Assembly: GCA_002482505.1 (NCBI GenBank)
Contig: DLGD01000038.1
Location: 139,387-203,386 of the forward strand
Direction of reading: 5' to 3'
DNA length: 64,000 nt
Source of the DNA: Christensenella sp. UBA7703
GTDB lineage: Bacteria; Bacillota; Clostridia; Christensenellales; CAG-138
The notes beneath the pieces are model-generated. The model was not told where the DNA came from. It saw nothing but the letters and a program-made list of their open reading frames with translations, and did no database searches. Position numbers and translations under genes: made by a program. Every line of letters starts with the position of its first letter. Within the stretch, counting starts at the first letter, position 1. Of the stretch, positions 49,979 to 58,218 are shown one piece after another.

Positions 49979-51229
49979 TCATATCGCTTTAAAGTAGCCG
50001 ATCGGATGGATCGTATGATCCTCTTTGGGGTTGATATGTTTGAGCGTCGGGTCGAATTCCACGACGGCACGGTAGATGGCGTAATGCCCGAATCGACGTC
50101 GAATGTCGTCCACGGCTCGCTCTAGCTGCTCCAGTTTCTCTCGCTCAGCCTCGTCTTCAAACAATTTCAGCTGTTTGGGCGTCGTTGCCGGAATCAGATC
50201 ACAGCCGCGAATGCCAATACTGCGCAGCGGATTCTGCCAGCGATAACTCATGCGCAACAGTTCCATTGCGGTATCACATAATTCGCTTGCAAGGCATGTC
50301 GGTTCATCCAGTTTCATTTGCTTCTGATACCAAAACAACCCATTATCTCGCACACTGATCTGCACGGTCTTTGCTAAGAATCCATGATCGCGCATTCGTT
50401 CCGCGACGCTTTCCGCGAGCATGTAAAACACGATCTTTGCGTCGAGCTCATTCATCAGGTCACGTGGGGTGGTGGTGCTATTGCCGATCGACTTAATGAT
50501 CGTCTCATCTCCAACCGCCATGACCGGCGAATTGTCTAAGCCGTTGGCAAACCAGTAGAGGATCATTCCCACCTTGCCAAACCATGCCTGTAATAGCTCC
50601 GGGTCTGTATTCGCAAGCTGGCCGATGGTTTCAATGCCGTGGTTATAGAGTTTTCGCGTTGTCGCGCGGCCTACATACAACAAATCGGACGCCGGTAGCG
50701 GCCAAACTTTATCACGGTAGTTGTCACGGGTCAAAACGCTGACAGCGTCCGGCTTCTTGAGGTCGGAGCCGAGCTTTGCGAACACCTTGTTGTAGGAAAC
50801 GCCGACCGAGACGGTGATGCCAAGTTCACGCTTCACCCGCTCTCTGATCTCCTCGGCAATTACTGTGGAATCACCAAATAGATGTACACTGCCCGAAACA
50901 TCCAACCAGCATTCGTCGAGCCCGAACGACTCCACCTGGTCCGTGTAGCTGTTATAAATCTGGCGCGCCAAGGCGGAGAATCGGAGATAGCGGTCATAGT
51001 GCGGTTTGATAATCACAAGCTGAGGGCACTTCTGTTTCGCCTGCCACAACGCTTCGCCGGTGGTCACGCCATACTTCTTCGCAATCTGGTTCTTGGCTAA
51101 TATGATGCCATGACGCGCTTCCGCATCTCCGCCCACGGCGACGGGTTTATCTCTTATCGACGGGTCATACAGGCACTCGATACTGGCATAACAGGCATTC
51201 ATGTCTACATGTAAGATCGATCTATCCAA
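49979..51229 (-). CDS. Y-family DNA polymerase (UmuC/DinB type)
   Basis: 416 residues: catalytic LHVDMNACYASIE (Asp7 region), the second active motif SFGLDECWLDVSG, helix-hairpin-helix ALPASDLLYVGRATTRKLY-like segment, and a C-terminal little-finger domain. It copies damaged DNA. Its promoter faces away from the repressor gene and overlaps presumed operators, so it should rise with phage induction. The 3' end also exists as a truncated copy at 52546-52639. Confidence 0.9.
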   Translation of the reverse strand: MDRSILHVDMNACYASIECLYDPSIRDKPVAVGGDAEARHGIILAKNQIAKKYGVTTGEALWQAKQKCPQLVIIKPHYDRYLRFSALARQIYNSYTDQVESFGLDECWLDVSGSVHLFGDSTVIAEEIRERVKRELGITVSVGVSYNKVFAKLGSDLKKPDAVSVLTRDNYRDKVWPLPASDLLYVGRATTRKLYNHGIETIGQLANTDPELLQAWFGKVGMILYWFANGLDNSPVMAVGDETIIKSIGNSTTTPRDLMNELDAKIVFYMLAESVAERMRDHGFLAKTVQISVRDNGLFWYQKQMKLDEPTCLASELCDTAMELLRMSYRWQNPLRSIGIRGCDLIPATTPKQLKLFEDEAEREKLEQLERAVDDIRRRFGHYAIYRAVVEFDPTLKHINPKEDHTIHPIGYFKAI

Positions 51230-51253
51230 CGGTTTCTCCTCCCTTCGGTACCG

Positions 51254-51349
51254 TTAGTATAATCTTTGTTTTTGAGATTGTATAGTCGGAACATTTGTAC
51301 TAATTTGAGATATTCTTCTTGCGTTCGGTATCCGCCCGTAGTACAATCG
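51254..51349. promoter_or_regulatory. Divergent promoters with four operator-like repeats
   Basis: Four related 12-mers with consensus GATTGTACTAAC: 51254-51264 (reverse), 51276-51287, 51291-51306, and 51338-51349 (reverse). The repressor promoter is TTGCGT (51319-51324), 17 bases, TACAAT (51342-51347), the last lying in a repeat. A minus-strand promoter with TATACT inside the first repeat serves the polymerase. Confidence 0.6.
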
Positions 51350-51373
51350 ACACACAAGGAGGTGCTGCATGAA

Positions 51374-52075
51374 ATGTATGAACACTTAGGAAGCCCCCTC
51401 GCCGCACTACGAAAAAGCTGTCAATTATCTCAGGCGGAGGTCGCCGAGCTTTTGACGCAGATGGGCATTCCGGTCACGAACCGTGCGATCAGCCATTGGG
51501 AACAAGAACGGGCTCAACCTTCCTCCACTCAATTTCTCGGCCTATGCGCTGTCTATCGGGTGCGGGATGTATTATCTGTTTTTGGCGAGTACAGACTTCC
51601 CCTGCGCGACTTCGAATTGAACCGCGAAGGTCGAGCAAAAGTTGAAGAGTTCGCCGATATTCTTGTCGCAAGCGGCAGATTTCGCGTTCAAGCCAACGTT
51701 GTTCCGTTTGTTCAGCGTTCTATGCCAGTGTATGATCTGCCTGCCTCCGCCGGTACCGGCGTCTTTCTTGATAGTAGCGAATATGAGATGGTATCGGTCG
51801 GATCCGAAGTCCCGATCAACGCCAATTTCGGAGTACGGGTCTCCGGCGATAGCATGGAACCGTCCTATCATGATCAACAAGTTGTCTGGGTTCAGCAACA
51901 ACCAACACTGATGGATGGAGAGATTGGCATCTTCGTTCTCAACGGTCAAGCGTACATTAAGCAATGGCAATCCTCATCGAAGGGCACGAGCCTGATCTCG
52001 TTGAACCCGGCATACTCTCCGATTCCGATCCATAAGTCAGATGAGCTGCGTACGTTTGGGAAAGTATTATCCTGA
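51374..52075 (+). CDS. Phage repressor, XRE HTH plus S24 (LexA/CI-type) peptidase
   Basis: 233 residues: HTH in the first 65 (CQLSQAEVAELLTQMG, NRAISHWEQER), then an S24 peptidase domain with an Ala126-Gly127 cut site, Ser160 (GDSMEP) and Lys196 (YIKQ). RecA filaments should trigger self-cleavage and release the phage. GGAGG lies 11 bases before the ATG at 51374; a shorter spacing would serve an out-of-frame ATG at 51369 that stops after six codons, perhaps tuning repressor level. Confidence 0.88.
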   Translation: MYEHLGSPLAALRKSCQLSQAEVAELLTQMGIPVTNRAISHWEQERAQPSSTQFLGLCAVYRVRDVLSVFGEYRLPLRDFELNREGRAKVEEFADILVASGRFRVQANVVPFVQRSMPVYDLPASAGTGVFLDSSEYEMVSVGSEVPINANFGVRVSGDSMEPSYHDQQVVWVQQQPTLMDGEIGIFVLNGQAYIKQWQSSSKGTSLISLNPAYSPIPIHKSDELRTFGKVLS

Positions 52076-52092
52076 AAAGGAGCATGGTCGAA

Positions 52093-52332
52093 ATGATAAA
52101 AGAATCCTGCGTGGAACGTCCTGTGCTCACGCAAAAAGAGCGGGAAGTGCTAAGCTTCATCCGCGAATATTGGAAGAAGTATCAGTTGTATCCGAGCTTT
52201 CGAGAGATCGGAGCTGGGATTGGGTTGCGGTCGGCATCTTCTGTTAATCGATATATCCATTCACTGACGGAAAAGGGAGAGATTCTACCTCACAAAGGAA
52301 AGATGCGCTGTTTGGTGTTAAAAGAGCAGTAA
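52093..52332 (+). CDS. LexA DNA-binding-domain protein without peptidase
   Basis: 79 residues with the LexA winged helix (VLTQKEREVLSFIREYWKKY, then PSFREIGAGIGLRSASSVNR) and nothing after it. The ATG at 52093 is ten bases past GGAG; an earlier ATG at 52084 is too close. It follows the S24 repressor by 17 bases, probably in one transcript. It may compete at LexA boxes or form mixed dimers with host LexA; both are inferences. Confidence 0.78.
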   Translation: MIKESCVERPVLTQKEREVLSFIREYWKKYQLYPSFREIGAGIGLRSASSVNRYIHSLTEKGEILPHKGKMRCLVLKEQ

Positions 52333-52381
52333 CGAGCAACCATCCGATATCCTGTCGTACCGACTGACACCCGAATAAATA

Positions 52382-52408
52382 GGTTCGCCCCAAAATGCGG
52401 GGCGAACC
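52382..52408 (+). terminator. Terminator after the repressor operon
   Basis: Perfect GGTTCGCCCC (52382-52391)/GGGGCGAACC (52399-52408) stem with a 7-nt loop; no strong T-run. Confidence 0.65.
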
Positions 52409-52426
52409 ACAACAGAATCCGCAAAT

Positions 52427-52547
52427 CTAAATCACTTGGTTCAACAATATCTGTTTATACGTAACACTTGGGTACTTGTCGCCTGCACAGTTTAAGAGAG
52501 CCCGTACCTTATAAAATCTGTCCGACTTTCTGTTGACAATCCAGTGC
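52427..52547 (-). pseudogene. Truncated coding remnant, family unknown
   Basis: An open minus-strand frame without a start runs from the end of the polymerase fragment to a TAG at 52427, reading ...KVRALLNCAGDKYP and ending TYKQILLNQVI. It has codon-like order but matches no family I recognise. Confidence 0.4.
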
Positions 52548-52639
52548 TTGAGCGTCGGTCAAACTCTACAACTGCGCGGTAGATAGCGTAATGCCCGAAT
52601 CGACGCCTGATATCGTCTACAACACGCTCCAGCAACTAC
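52546..52639 (-). pseudogene. Fragment of a second Y-family polymerase gene
   Basis: About 94 bases match the 3' end of the phage polymerase (about 50037-50134), including an identical 20-base run and one single-base gap. The minus-strand translation LERVVDDIRRRFGHYAIYRA is nearly the same as the intact protein (one change), while many codon third positions differ, so it comes from a related but distinct gene. Confidence 0.75.
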
Positions 52640-52640
52640 A

Positions 52641-53203
52641 GCATAAGTCTTTCGCAACTTCGGGATATACTTTCATTTGTTAACCGCATAGCATCTTTAC
52701 AAACCGGAATTAGTGCTTGACCGTGGTTTGAATCTACGTTCTTAGGTGCTTTGTAGGTTTATGTAGATTCTCTAAAAATTATGTCTTAGTTGTAGACTTT
52801 TTACTATCCATGATGTATTATACGTAATGTTGACAAATAAGCGTTGTACAACATAGCGAATGAGAAGATCGGATATATCCGACAGTAGTGGAACGCGTAT
52901 AGAACCGTTGGGTTTCATATGAATCGTTCTATAGAAATTCGGCTGTCTTTCGTAGCTAGATATCATGGGCATCAGGTTCTACTTAACGCCTGCGGTGTAT
53001 ACAGAATACAGAGATATCTTCCGATCTATAGCGACGGAGTACGCTTCTCCGCTGGATAGGCTGGTTTTTATATTAGTGAAACACCTATACATTCATCAAT
53101 TTCTACTCAACATCAAATGCGGCAGCGGATCTGCTCGTTTTGGCGTATTATCAGACATCCCTTTTTTCGACAATATTTCCCGAAGTCAAGCAACTATGGA
53201 ACT
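52641..53203. other. Non-coding or decayed stretch
   Basis: No gene is supported here. Two short frames (52772-52972 minus, 52965-53219 plus) lack ribosome sites and recognisable content. The base composition is more A/T-rich than the prophage. Confidence 0.55.
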
Positions 53204-53237
53204 ATCATTAGAGGGATAAGCTTATCCCTCTAATGAT
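53204..53237. repeat. Perfect 34-bp palindrome
   Basis: ATCATTAGAGGGATAAG (53204-53220) followed at once by its exact reverse complement (53221-53237), centred on AAGCTT with no spacer. Confidence 0.9.
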
Positions 53238-53311
53238 TACAAGCACGCTTAAAGAGCAATTTTACTTGTATACGACGAATGAGAGAATAAACGAAATTGG
53301 TTACGTGCTGA

Positions 53312-53428
53312 CTAGCATTGTTTCACAACAGACATAAAAATCGTAACGGCAGCGATAGCGAGGCTTAAACCAAAGGCAAACAAAACCAACACATAACCCT
53401 TTGGATTGTTTATACACCAGTTGATACT
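53312..53428 (-). pseudogene. C-terminal remnant of a membrane protein
   Basis: Minus-strand frame ending in TAG at 53312, reading NWCINNPKGYVLVL then a hydrophobic helix FAFGLSLAIAAVTIFMS and VVKQC. It looks like the last membrane segment of a truncated protein. No start is present. Confidence 0.45.
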
Positions 53429-53548
53429 TTAGGCTCGGGAGAGTTTGTGTTCATTCAGGATCGAGCGGGTTACAATTTGCGTTATGCAATTGATCCAGTG
53501 ATGTTGATATCGAATCCAGATGGTACCTATCACGAGATATGTGGATGA
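53408..53548 (+). pseudogene. C-terminal remnant, family unknown
   Basis: Plus-strand frame ending in TGA at 53546-53548, reading TLGSGEFVFIQDRAGYNLRY and ending NPDGTYHEICG. It has no start codon and abuts the minus-strand remnant, as expected at a rearrangement junction. Confidence 0.4.
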
Positions 53549-53642
53549 TTTGAGTAAACAACATTCCATGAAATCTTAGTTATACGTTATTAGCTGGAGA
53601 TCGTATTTTTTAAAGAGTATCGAAATGAGGAGAAGTGAATGT

Positions 53643-54614
53643 ATGGAAACAGATAAACCTCTTATCTCCATTTTGATGGCGATTTACGAGCCACGCCTAG
53701 ACTGGTTGCGTGAGCAACTGGAGTCTCTGAACTTGCAAACTTATCCTAATTTAAAACTTATCATTCGCGATGATTGTTCTCCTACGGTGTCTTTTAAAAC
53801 AATAATCCAGCTTGCTAAAGAATGTATAACCTCGTTTCCATTTACAATATCTCGCAACGAAAAAAACCTTGGTTCCAACGGCGCTTTCGAAAGACTGACT
53901 GAGGAAGCAGCAGGTGAGTATGTTGCATACTGTGATCAAGACGATATTTGGCTTCCCGAAAAGCTGGATGTATTATATGAAGCCATCGTTAAAAGCGAAG
54001 CGCTTCTAGTATGTAGTGATATGCACATCATAGACGAAAATGGCAAACGGGTTGCCGATAGTATCACTAAGGTTCGTCGGCACCACATCTTCAAAAGTGG
54101 TGAAGGACTTGCTCAGGGACTGCTGTTTTCCAATTTTGCTACTGGTTGTACTATGTTAATTAAAACAAATGTAGCGAAAGCTGCTATACCGTTTTGTCCG
54201 TATATGGTGCATGACCATTGGCTCGCTCTGTTTTGCGCAGAACAAGGGAAACTAATTTCCTTATCCAGAAATCTTGTTATGTATCGGATACACAGCTCAA
54301 ATCAAACGTCAATGATGGCTGGGGTATATGACAAGAATAGCTACCTTCAGATACGCATAGTACAATTTTCGAGTCGTATGCGCTGGTTAAAAGATCACTT
54401 TCAGTGTTCTCCGAACGTCAGAGAAACCATTGCAGGAGGCATTGAATGGTTGGAAGCAAGAAGAAGCAATATGGAACGCCACGGCGGGGCAGAAGTAATA
54501 TGGAAATATCGATCTTACTCCATTTTTACTTCGTTGTTTGAAATTGTTGCCACTTATTTTCCAGAAAAACTTTTTATGTCCTTTATTGCAATGATACGGA
54601 AAAACGTATTATAG
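53643..54614 (+). CDS. Family 2 glycosyltransferase
   Basis: 323 residues with the GT2 fold: ISILMAIYEPRLDWLREQLESL at the start, IIRDDCSP, and the DxD-type CDQDDIW motif near residue 90. Similar to rhamnosyltransferases of polysaccharide loci. The ATG at 53643 follows GAGGAG. It heads the rhamnose gene set; donor dTDP-rhamnose is inferred from neighbours. Confidence 0.85.
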   Translation: METDKPLISILMAIYEPRLDWLREQLESLNLQTYPNLKLIIRDDCSPTVSFKTIIQLAKECITSFPFTISRNEKNLGSNGAFERLTEEAAGEYVAYCDQDDIWLPEKLDVLYEAIVKSEALLVCSDMHIIDENGKRVADSITKVRRHHIFKSGEGLAQGLLFSNFATGCTMLIKTNVAKAAIPFCPYMVHDHWLALFCAEQGKLISLSRNLVMYRIHSSNQTSMMAGVYDKNSYLQIRIVQFSSRMRWLKDHFQCSPNVRETIAGGIEWLEARRSNMERHGGAEVIWKYRSYSIFTSLFEIVATYFPEKLFMSFIAMIRKNVL

Positions 54615-54643
54615 AATAGCATTACGAGAAAGTAGGTGTTACA

Positions 54644-55528
54644 ATGAAAGGCATTATTCTTGCAGGCGGTGCGGGGACGCGTCTTTACCCTTTGACTATG
54701 ATCACCAGCAAGCAGCTCTTGCCGGTGTATGACAAGCCAATGATTTTTTATCCCTTATCGACTCTGATGTTGGCGGACATCAAAGACGTGCTGATCATCT
54801 CAACGCCGACGGATCTGCCGAATTTTGAGCGTTTGCTGGGCGATGGCAGCCAGTTTGGCATGCATCTGTCCTACAAGGTTCAACCTTCGCCGGACGGTCT
54901 GGCGCAGGCCTTCATTCTGGGAGAAGAGTTTATTGCGGGCGACTGCTGCGCGATGGTGCTTGGAGACAACCTGTTCTACGGCAACGGATTTAAAACGCTG
55001 CTGCGCTCGGCCACCAACAACACGGCAAAAGGGCTGGCGACGATTTTCGGATATTATGTGAATGATCCGGAGCGCTTTGGCGTGCTGGAGATGAATGAAA
55101 AAGGGCAGGTTCTCTCGGTCGAAGAAAAGCCGAAGCAGCCCAAATCAAACTACGCCATCACCGGCTTGTACTTCTATGACAATCGCGTAGTTGAGCTGGC
55201 AAAACAGGTGAAGCCTTCGGCGCGCGGCGAGCTGGAAATCACCGCGCTGAATGATATTTACTTACAGGAAGGACTGCTGCACGCCGAGATACTCGGTCGC
55301 GGCTTTGCCTGGCTGGATACCGGCACTGTCGACTCCCTGCTCGAGGCTGCGGACTTCATTCGTATGGTCGAAAAGCGGCAAGGCATCAAGATTTCCGCGC
55401 CGGAAGAGATCGCCTACCGAAACGGCTGGATCGATACCGAGGCGCTTCTGGATGCGGCAAAGAGATATGGAAAGTCCGCTTACGGGGCGCATTTAACGCG
55501 CGTCGCGGAAGATAAAATTCGGTATTAA
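54644..55528 (+). CDS. rfbA: Glucose-1-phosphate thymidylyltransferase
   Basis: 294 residues, full length for RfbA/RmlA. Start MKGIILAGGAGTRLYPLT carries the nucleotide-binding loop; GDNLFYG and LDTGTVDSLLEA are further signatures. Makes dTDP-glucose from dTTP and glucose-1-phosphate, the first step to dTDP-L-rhamnose. Lies 29 bases after the glycosyltransferase and before rfbC. Confidence 0.96.
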   Translation: MKGIILAGGAGTRLYPLTMITSKQLLPVYDKPMIFYPLSTLMLADIKDVLIISTPTDLPNFERLLGDGSQFGMHLSYKVQPSPDGLAQAFILGEEFIAGDCCAMVLGDNLFYGNGFKTLLRSATNNTAKGLATIFGYYVNDPERFGVLEMNEKGQVLSVEEKPKQPKSNYAITGLYFYDNRVVELAKQVKPSARGELEITALNDIYLQEGLLHAEILGRGFAWLDTGTVDSLLEAADFIRMVEKRQGIKISAPEEIAYRNGWIDTEALLDAAKRYGKSAYGAHLTRVAEDKIRY

Positions 55529-55543
55529 GGGCGGTGTAGCATT

Positions 55544-56107
55544 TTGGAAATCATTCAAACGGAATTGCCGGACGTAAAAATTTTCGTTCCGCGCGTCTTT
55601 GGCGACAACCGGGGTTGGTTTATGGAGAGCTGGAGCAATCGCGACATGGAGCAAGCCGGCCTCTCCTTCGCTTTTTTGCAGGATAACCACTCGTTCTCGG
55701 CGCAAAAGGGAACGCTGCGCGGCCTACACTTTCAGAAGAATCCTTTTGCGCAGGCGAAGCTCGTGCGCTGCGCGCGCGGGGCGATATTGGACGTTGCAGT
55801 CGATATCCGGCATGGCTCGCCCTACTTCGGAAAATGGGCGACGGTCGAACTCTCGGCGGAAAACAAGCAGCAACTCTTGATTCCGCGCGGGTTTGCGCAC
55901 GGCTTTTTGACGCTGACAGACGACGTGGAAATCCTTTATAAAGCGGATCAATACTATTCGCCTGAGGCGGATCGCAGCATTGCGTGGAACGATCCTGCAA
56001 TCGGCATCGCGTGGGGAATTGCCTCCCCCATTCTCTCGCTCAAAGATCAAAACGCCCCTCTGCTTGCAGAAAGTGACGCGAACTTTGTTTATGGAGGAAC
56101 TGTATGA
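55544..56107 (+). CDS. rfbC: dTDP-4-dehydrorhamnose 3,5-epimerase
   Basis: 187 residues, a cupin-fold epimerase: FGDNRGWFMESW, the catalytic His in GLHFQKNPFAQAKLVR, and FAHGFLTLTDDVE. Third step of dTDP-L-rhamnose synthesis. It appears to start with TTG at 55544, since no ATG occurs near the conserved N-terminus; the ribosome site is weak. Its stop overlaps the rfbB start by four bases (ATGA). Confidence 0.94.
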   Translation: MEIIQTELPDVKIFVPRVFGDNRGWFMESWSNRDMEQAGLSFAFLQDNHSFSAQKGTLRGLHFQKNPFAQAKLVRCARGAILDVAVDIRHGSPYFGKWATVELSAENKQQLLIPRGFAHGFLTLTDDVEILYKADQYYSPEADRSIAWNDPAIGIAWGIASPILSLKDQNAPLLAESDANFVYGGTV

Positions 56108-57123
56108 AGATACTCGTAACCGGCGGCGCCGGGTTCATCGGCGGAAATTTCGTGCATTATGAACTGGATCACCACCCGGAAGACAGCATCGTTTGTCTGG
56201 ATGCGCTCACCTATGCCGGCAACATGGAAACCCTCAGGGAAGCGCTGAAGAATCCGAAGTTCTCCTTTGTGCAGGGCAATATTGCAGATCGTGACGCCGT
56301 CTACGCTCTCTTTGAACAGGATAAGCCGGACGTGGTTGTAAATTTCGCCGCGGAGAGCCACGTTGACCGCTCGATCGAAAACCCCGGCCTGTTCTTGCAG
56401 ACCAACATCGCCGGTACGGGCGTGCTGCTCGACGCCTGCCGCAAATACGGCATTGGCCGCTTTCATCAGGTATCGACGGACGAAGTCTATGGCGATCTGC
56501 CGCTTGAGCGCACGGACTTGTTCTTCACGGAAGAAACTCCGCTGCACACCAGCAGTCCGTATTCGGCCTCCAAGGCTTCGGCCGACCTGCTCACGTTGGC
56601 CTATTTTAGAACCTTCAAACTGCCGGTGACGCTCTCCCGCTGCTCCAACAACTACGGGCCATATCACTTTCCGGAAAAGCTGATTCCGCTCATGATCATT
56701 AACGCTCTCGCGGACAAAGAATTGCCGGTCTACGGTAAGGGCGAAAATGTGCGCGACTGGCTCTATGTAGAGGATCATTGTTCCGCAATCGATCTGATCA
56801 TCCGCGGCGGCCGCGTTGGCGAGGTGTATAACATTGGCGGTCATAACGAACGCACCAATCTAGAAGTCGTAAAGACGATTCTCCGCGCGCTGAACAAGCC
56901 GGAGAGTCTGATTCGTTACGTCACCGACCGTCCGGGACACGACCTGCGTTATGCGATCGATGCTTCGAAAATCGAGCAAGAACTTGGTTGGAAACCGCAA
57001 ACTATGTTTGACACAGGCATACAAGGTACTATACAATGGTATCTAAACAATTCAGTTTGGTGGCGCAATGTTTTGGACGGCTCGTATCGGGCTTATTATG
57101 ATCGGATGTATAAATATCGTTAA
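56104..57123 (+). CDS. rfbB: dTDP-glucose 4,6-dehydratase
   Basis: 339 residues, an extended SDR enzyme: NAD loop TGGAGFIGGNF, active site YSASKAS with VSTDEVYGDL before it, and SNNYGPYHFPEK. Converts dTDP-glucose to the 4-keto-6-deoxy sugar. Translationally coupled to rfbC. Confidence 0.96.
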   Translation: MKILVTGGAGFIGGNFVHYELDHHPEDSIVCLDALTYAGNMETLREALKNPKFSFVQGNIADRDAVYALFEQDKPDVVVNFAAESHVDRSIENPGLFLQTNIAGTGVLLDACRKYGIGRFHQVSTDEVYGDLPLERTDLFFTEETPLHTSSPYSASKASADLLTLAYFRTFKLPVTLSRCSNNYGPYHFPEKLIPLMIINALADKELPVYGKGENVRDWLYVEDHCSAIDLIIRGGRVGEVYNIGGHNERTNLEVVKTILRALNKPESLIRYVTDRPGHDLRYAIDASKIEQELGWKPQTMFDTGIQGTIQWYLNNSVWWRNVLDGSYRAYYDRMYKYR

Positions 57124-57153
57124 TTTCACAAGAAGAAGGCGAGGAAAACTCCT

Positions 57154-58002
57154 TTGAAAATACTCGTGACTGGCGCATATGGCCAGCTGGGACATGATAT
57201 TCTGTTGAATCTTGCCGCGCGCGGAATCGATGGAATACCCGCAGACATCGCAGAGTTTGACATTACGCAAACCGCCGCGACGGAGCAATTCATCGCCGCG
57301 CATCAACCGGACGCCGTGATTCACTGTGCGGCTTACACCGCCGTAGACAAGGCGGAAGACGACGTGGAGCTTTGCCGGCTGATCAACGTGACCGGAACGG
57401 AAAACATTGCGCACGCTTGTCAAAAAATCAACGCAAAAATGGTTTATATCAGCACCGATTATGTGTTTCCCGGAACGGGCGATACCATGTATGAAACGGA
57501 TGCGCAGACTGCACCAGTGAATACATACGGCAAGACGAAGCTGGCCGGCGAATTTGCCGTTAGGCAGCTGCTCAAGCGTTATTTTATCGTGCGCACCTCC
57601 TGGGCGTTTGGGAAGAACGGCAAAAACTTCGTAAAATCGATTCTTCGCTTGGGCATGGAGCAAGATGAAGTGAACGTTGTCTGTGATCAAGTTGGATCGC
57701 CAACCTATACCGTCGATCTCGCCCGTCTGTTGGTGGATATGGCTCTTTCGGAGCGATATGGTGTATATCACGCCACGAACGAGGGCTTTTGCAGTTGGGC
57801 AGAATTTGCAAAAACGATACTTCAGAAGGCGGGGCTATCCGCTCGCGTGAACTTCGTAACGACCGAACAGTATCCGACGCGCGCGCGACGGCCGTTCAAC
57901 TCTAGGTTGAGCAAGGAAAATCTGATCAACGCTGGATTTCAGCCGCTGCCAACATGGGAAGATGCACTGGAACGATTTTTGGCTGAGATTGCTGGAGAAT
58001 GA
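57154..58002 (+). CDS. rfbD: dTDP-4-dehydrorhamnose reductase
   Basis: 282 residues, SDR fold: TGAYGQLGHD, STDYVFPG, active site YGKTKLAGE. Last step of dTDP-L-rhamnose synthesis. The start is a TTG at 57154 with GAGG upstream; the first residues KILVTGAYGQ match the family. Confidence 0.94.
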   Translation: MKILVTGAYGQLGHDILLNLAARGIDGIPADIAEFDITQTAATEQFIAAHQPDAVIHCAAYTAVDKAEDDVELCRLINVTGTENIAHACQKINAKMVYISTDYVFPGTGDTMYETDAQTAPVNTYGKTKLAGEFAVRQLLKRYFIVRTSWAFGKNGKNFVKSILRLGMEQDEVNVVCDQVGSPTYTVDLARLLVDMALSERYGVYHATNEGFCSWAEFAKTILQKAGLSARVNFVTTEQYPTRARRPFNSRLSKENLINAGFQPLPTWEDALERFLAEIAGE

Positions 58003-58218
58003 CTTTCCACATACCTGATAACCGCTGTAACAGCTATAACAGCGAATCATACTTTGGAGTTCCTCGTAAAATCAATATTCTGAAGCAGATGGGAAAGTAT
58101 ACCTGAGACGTCGCACCGTTTTCGTGTGGTTATCCGTAACGAAGCATAGCCGAGTTAGTAAATAGTACCATCGTTCAACAACGTATGATACCCTTAAATA
58201 TCGCAGTTAGGAGACACT

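Larger units (their letters stand above)
14881..52410. mobile_element. HK97-type siphoprophage, about 37.5 kb
   Basis: Complete set of modules: integrase and excisionase-like gene at the left end, lysis genes, tail, head, terminase with HNH, replication genes, and repressor/SOS genes at the right end. Nearly all run on the minus strand; repressor and cargo genes run on the plus strand or have their own promoters. Head genes follow the HK97 order (portal, ClpP-type protease, capsid, connectors) and the tail has a tape measure with a frameshifted chaperone. No core gene is visibly broken. Ends are estimated: left beyond the integrase stop, right after the terminator at 52382-52408; no matching att pair was found. 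Confidence 0.85.

Noticed and set aside
51291..51302. Canonical LexA box
   Set aside because: GAACATTTGTAC departs from GAAC-N4-GTTC; the repeats around it fit a phage-specific operator better.
52772..53219. Two short open frames in the scar region
   Set aside because: No ribosome site, no recognisable domain and unlikely composition.
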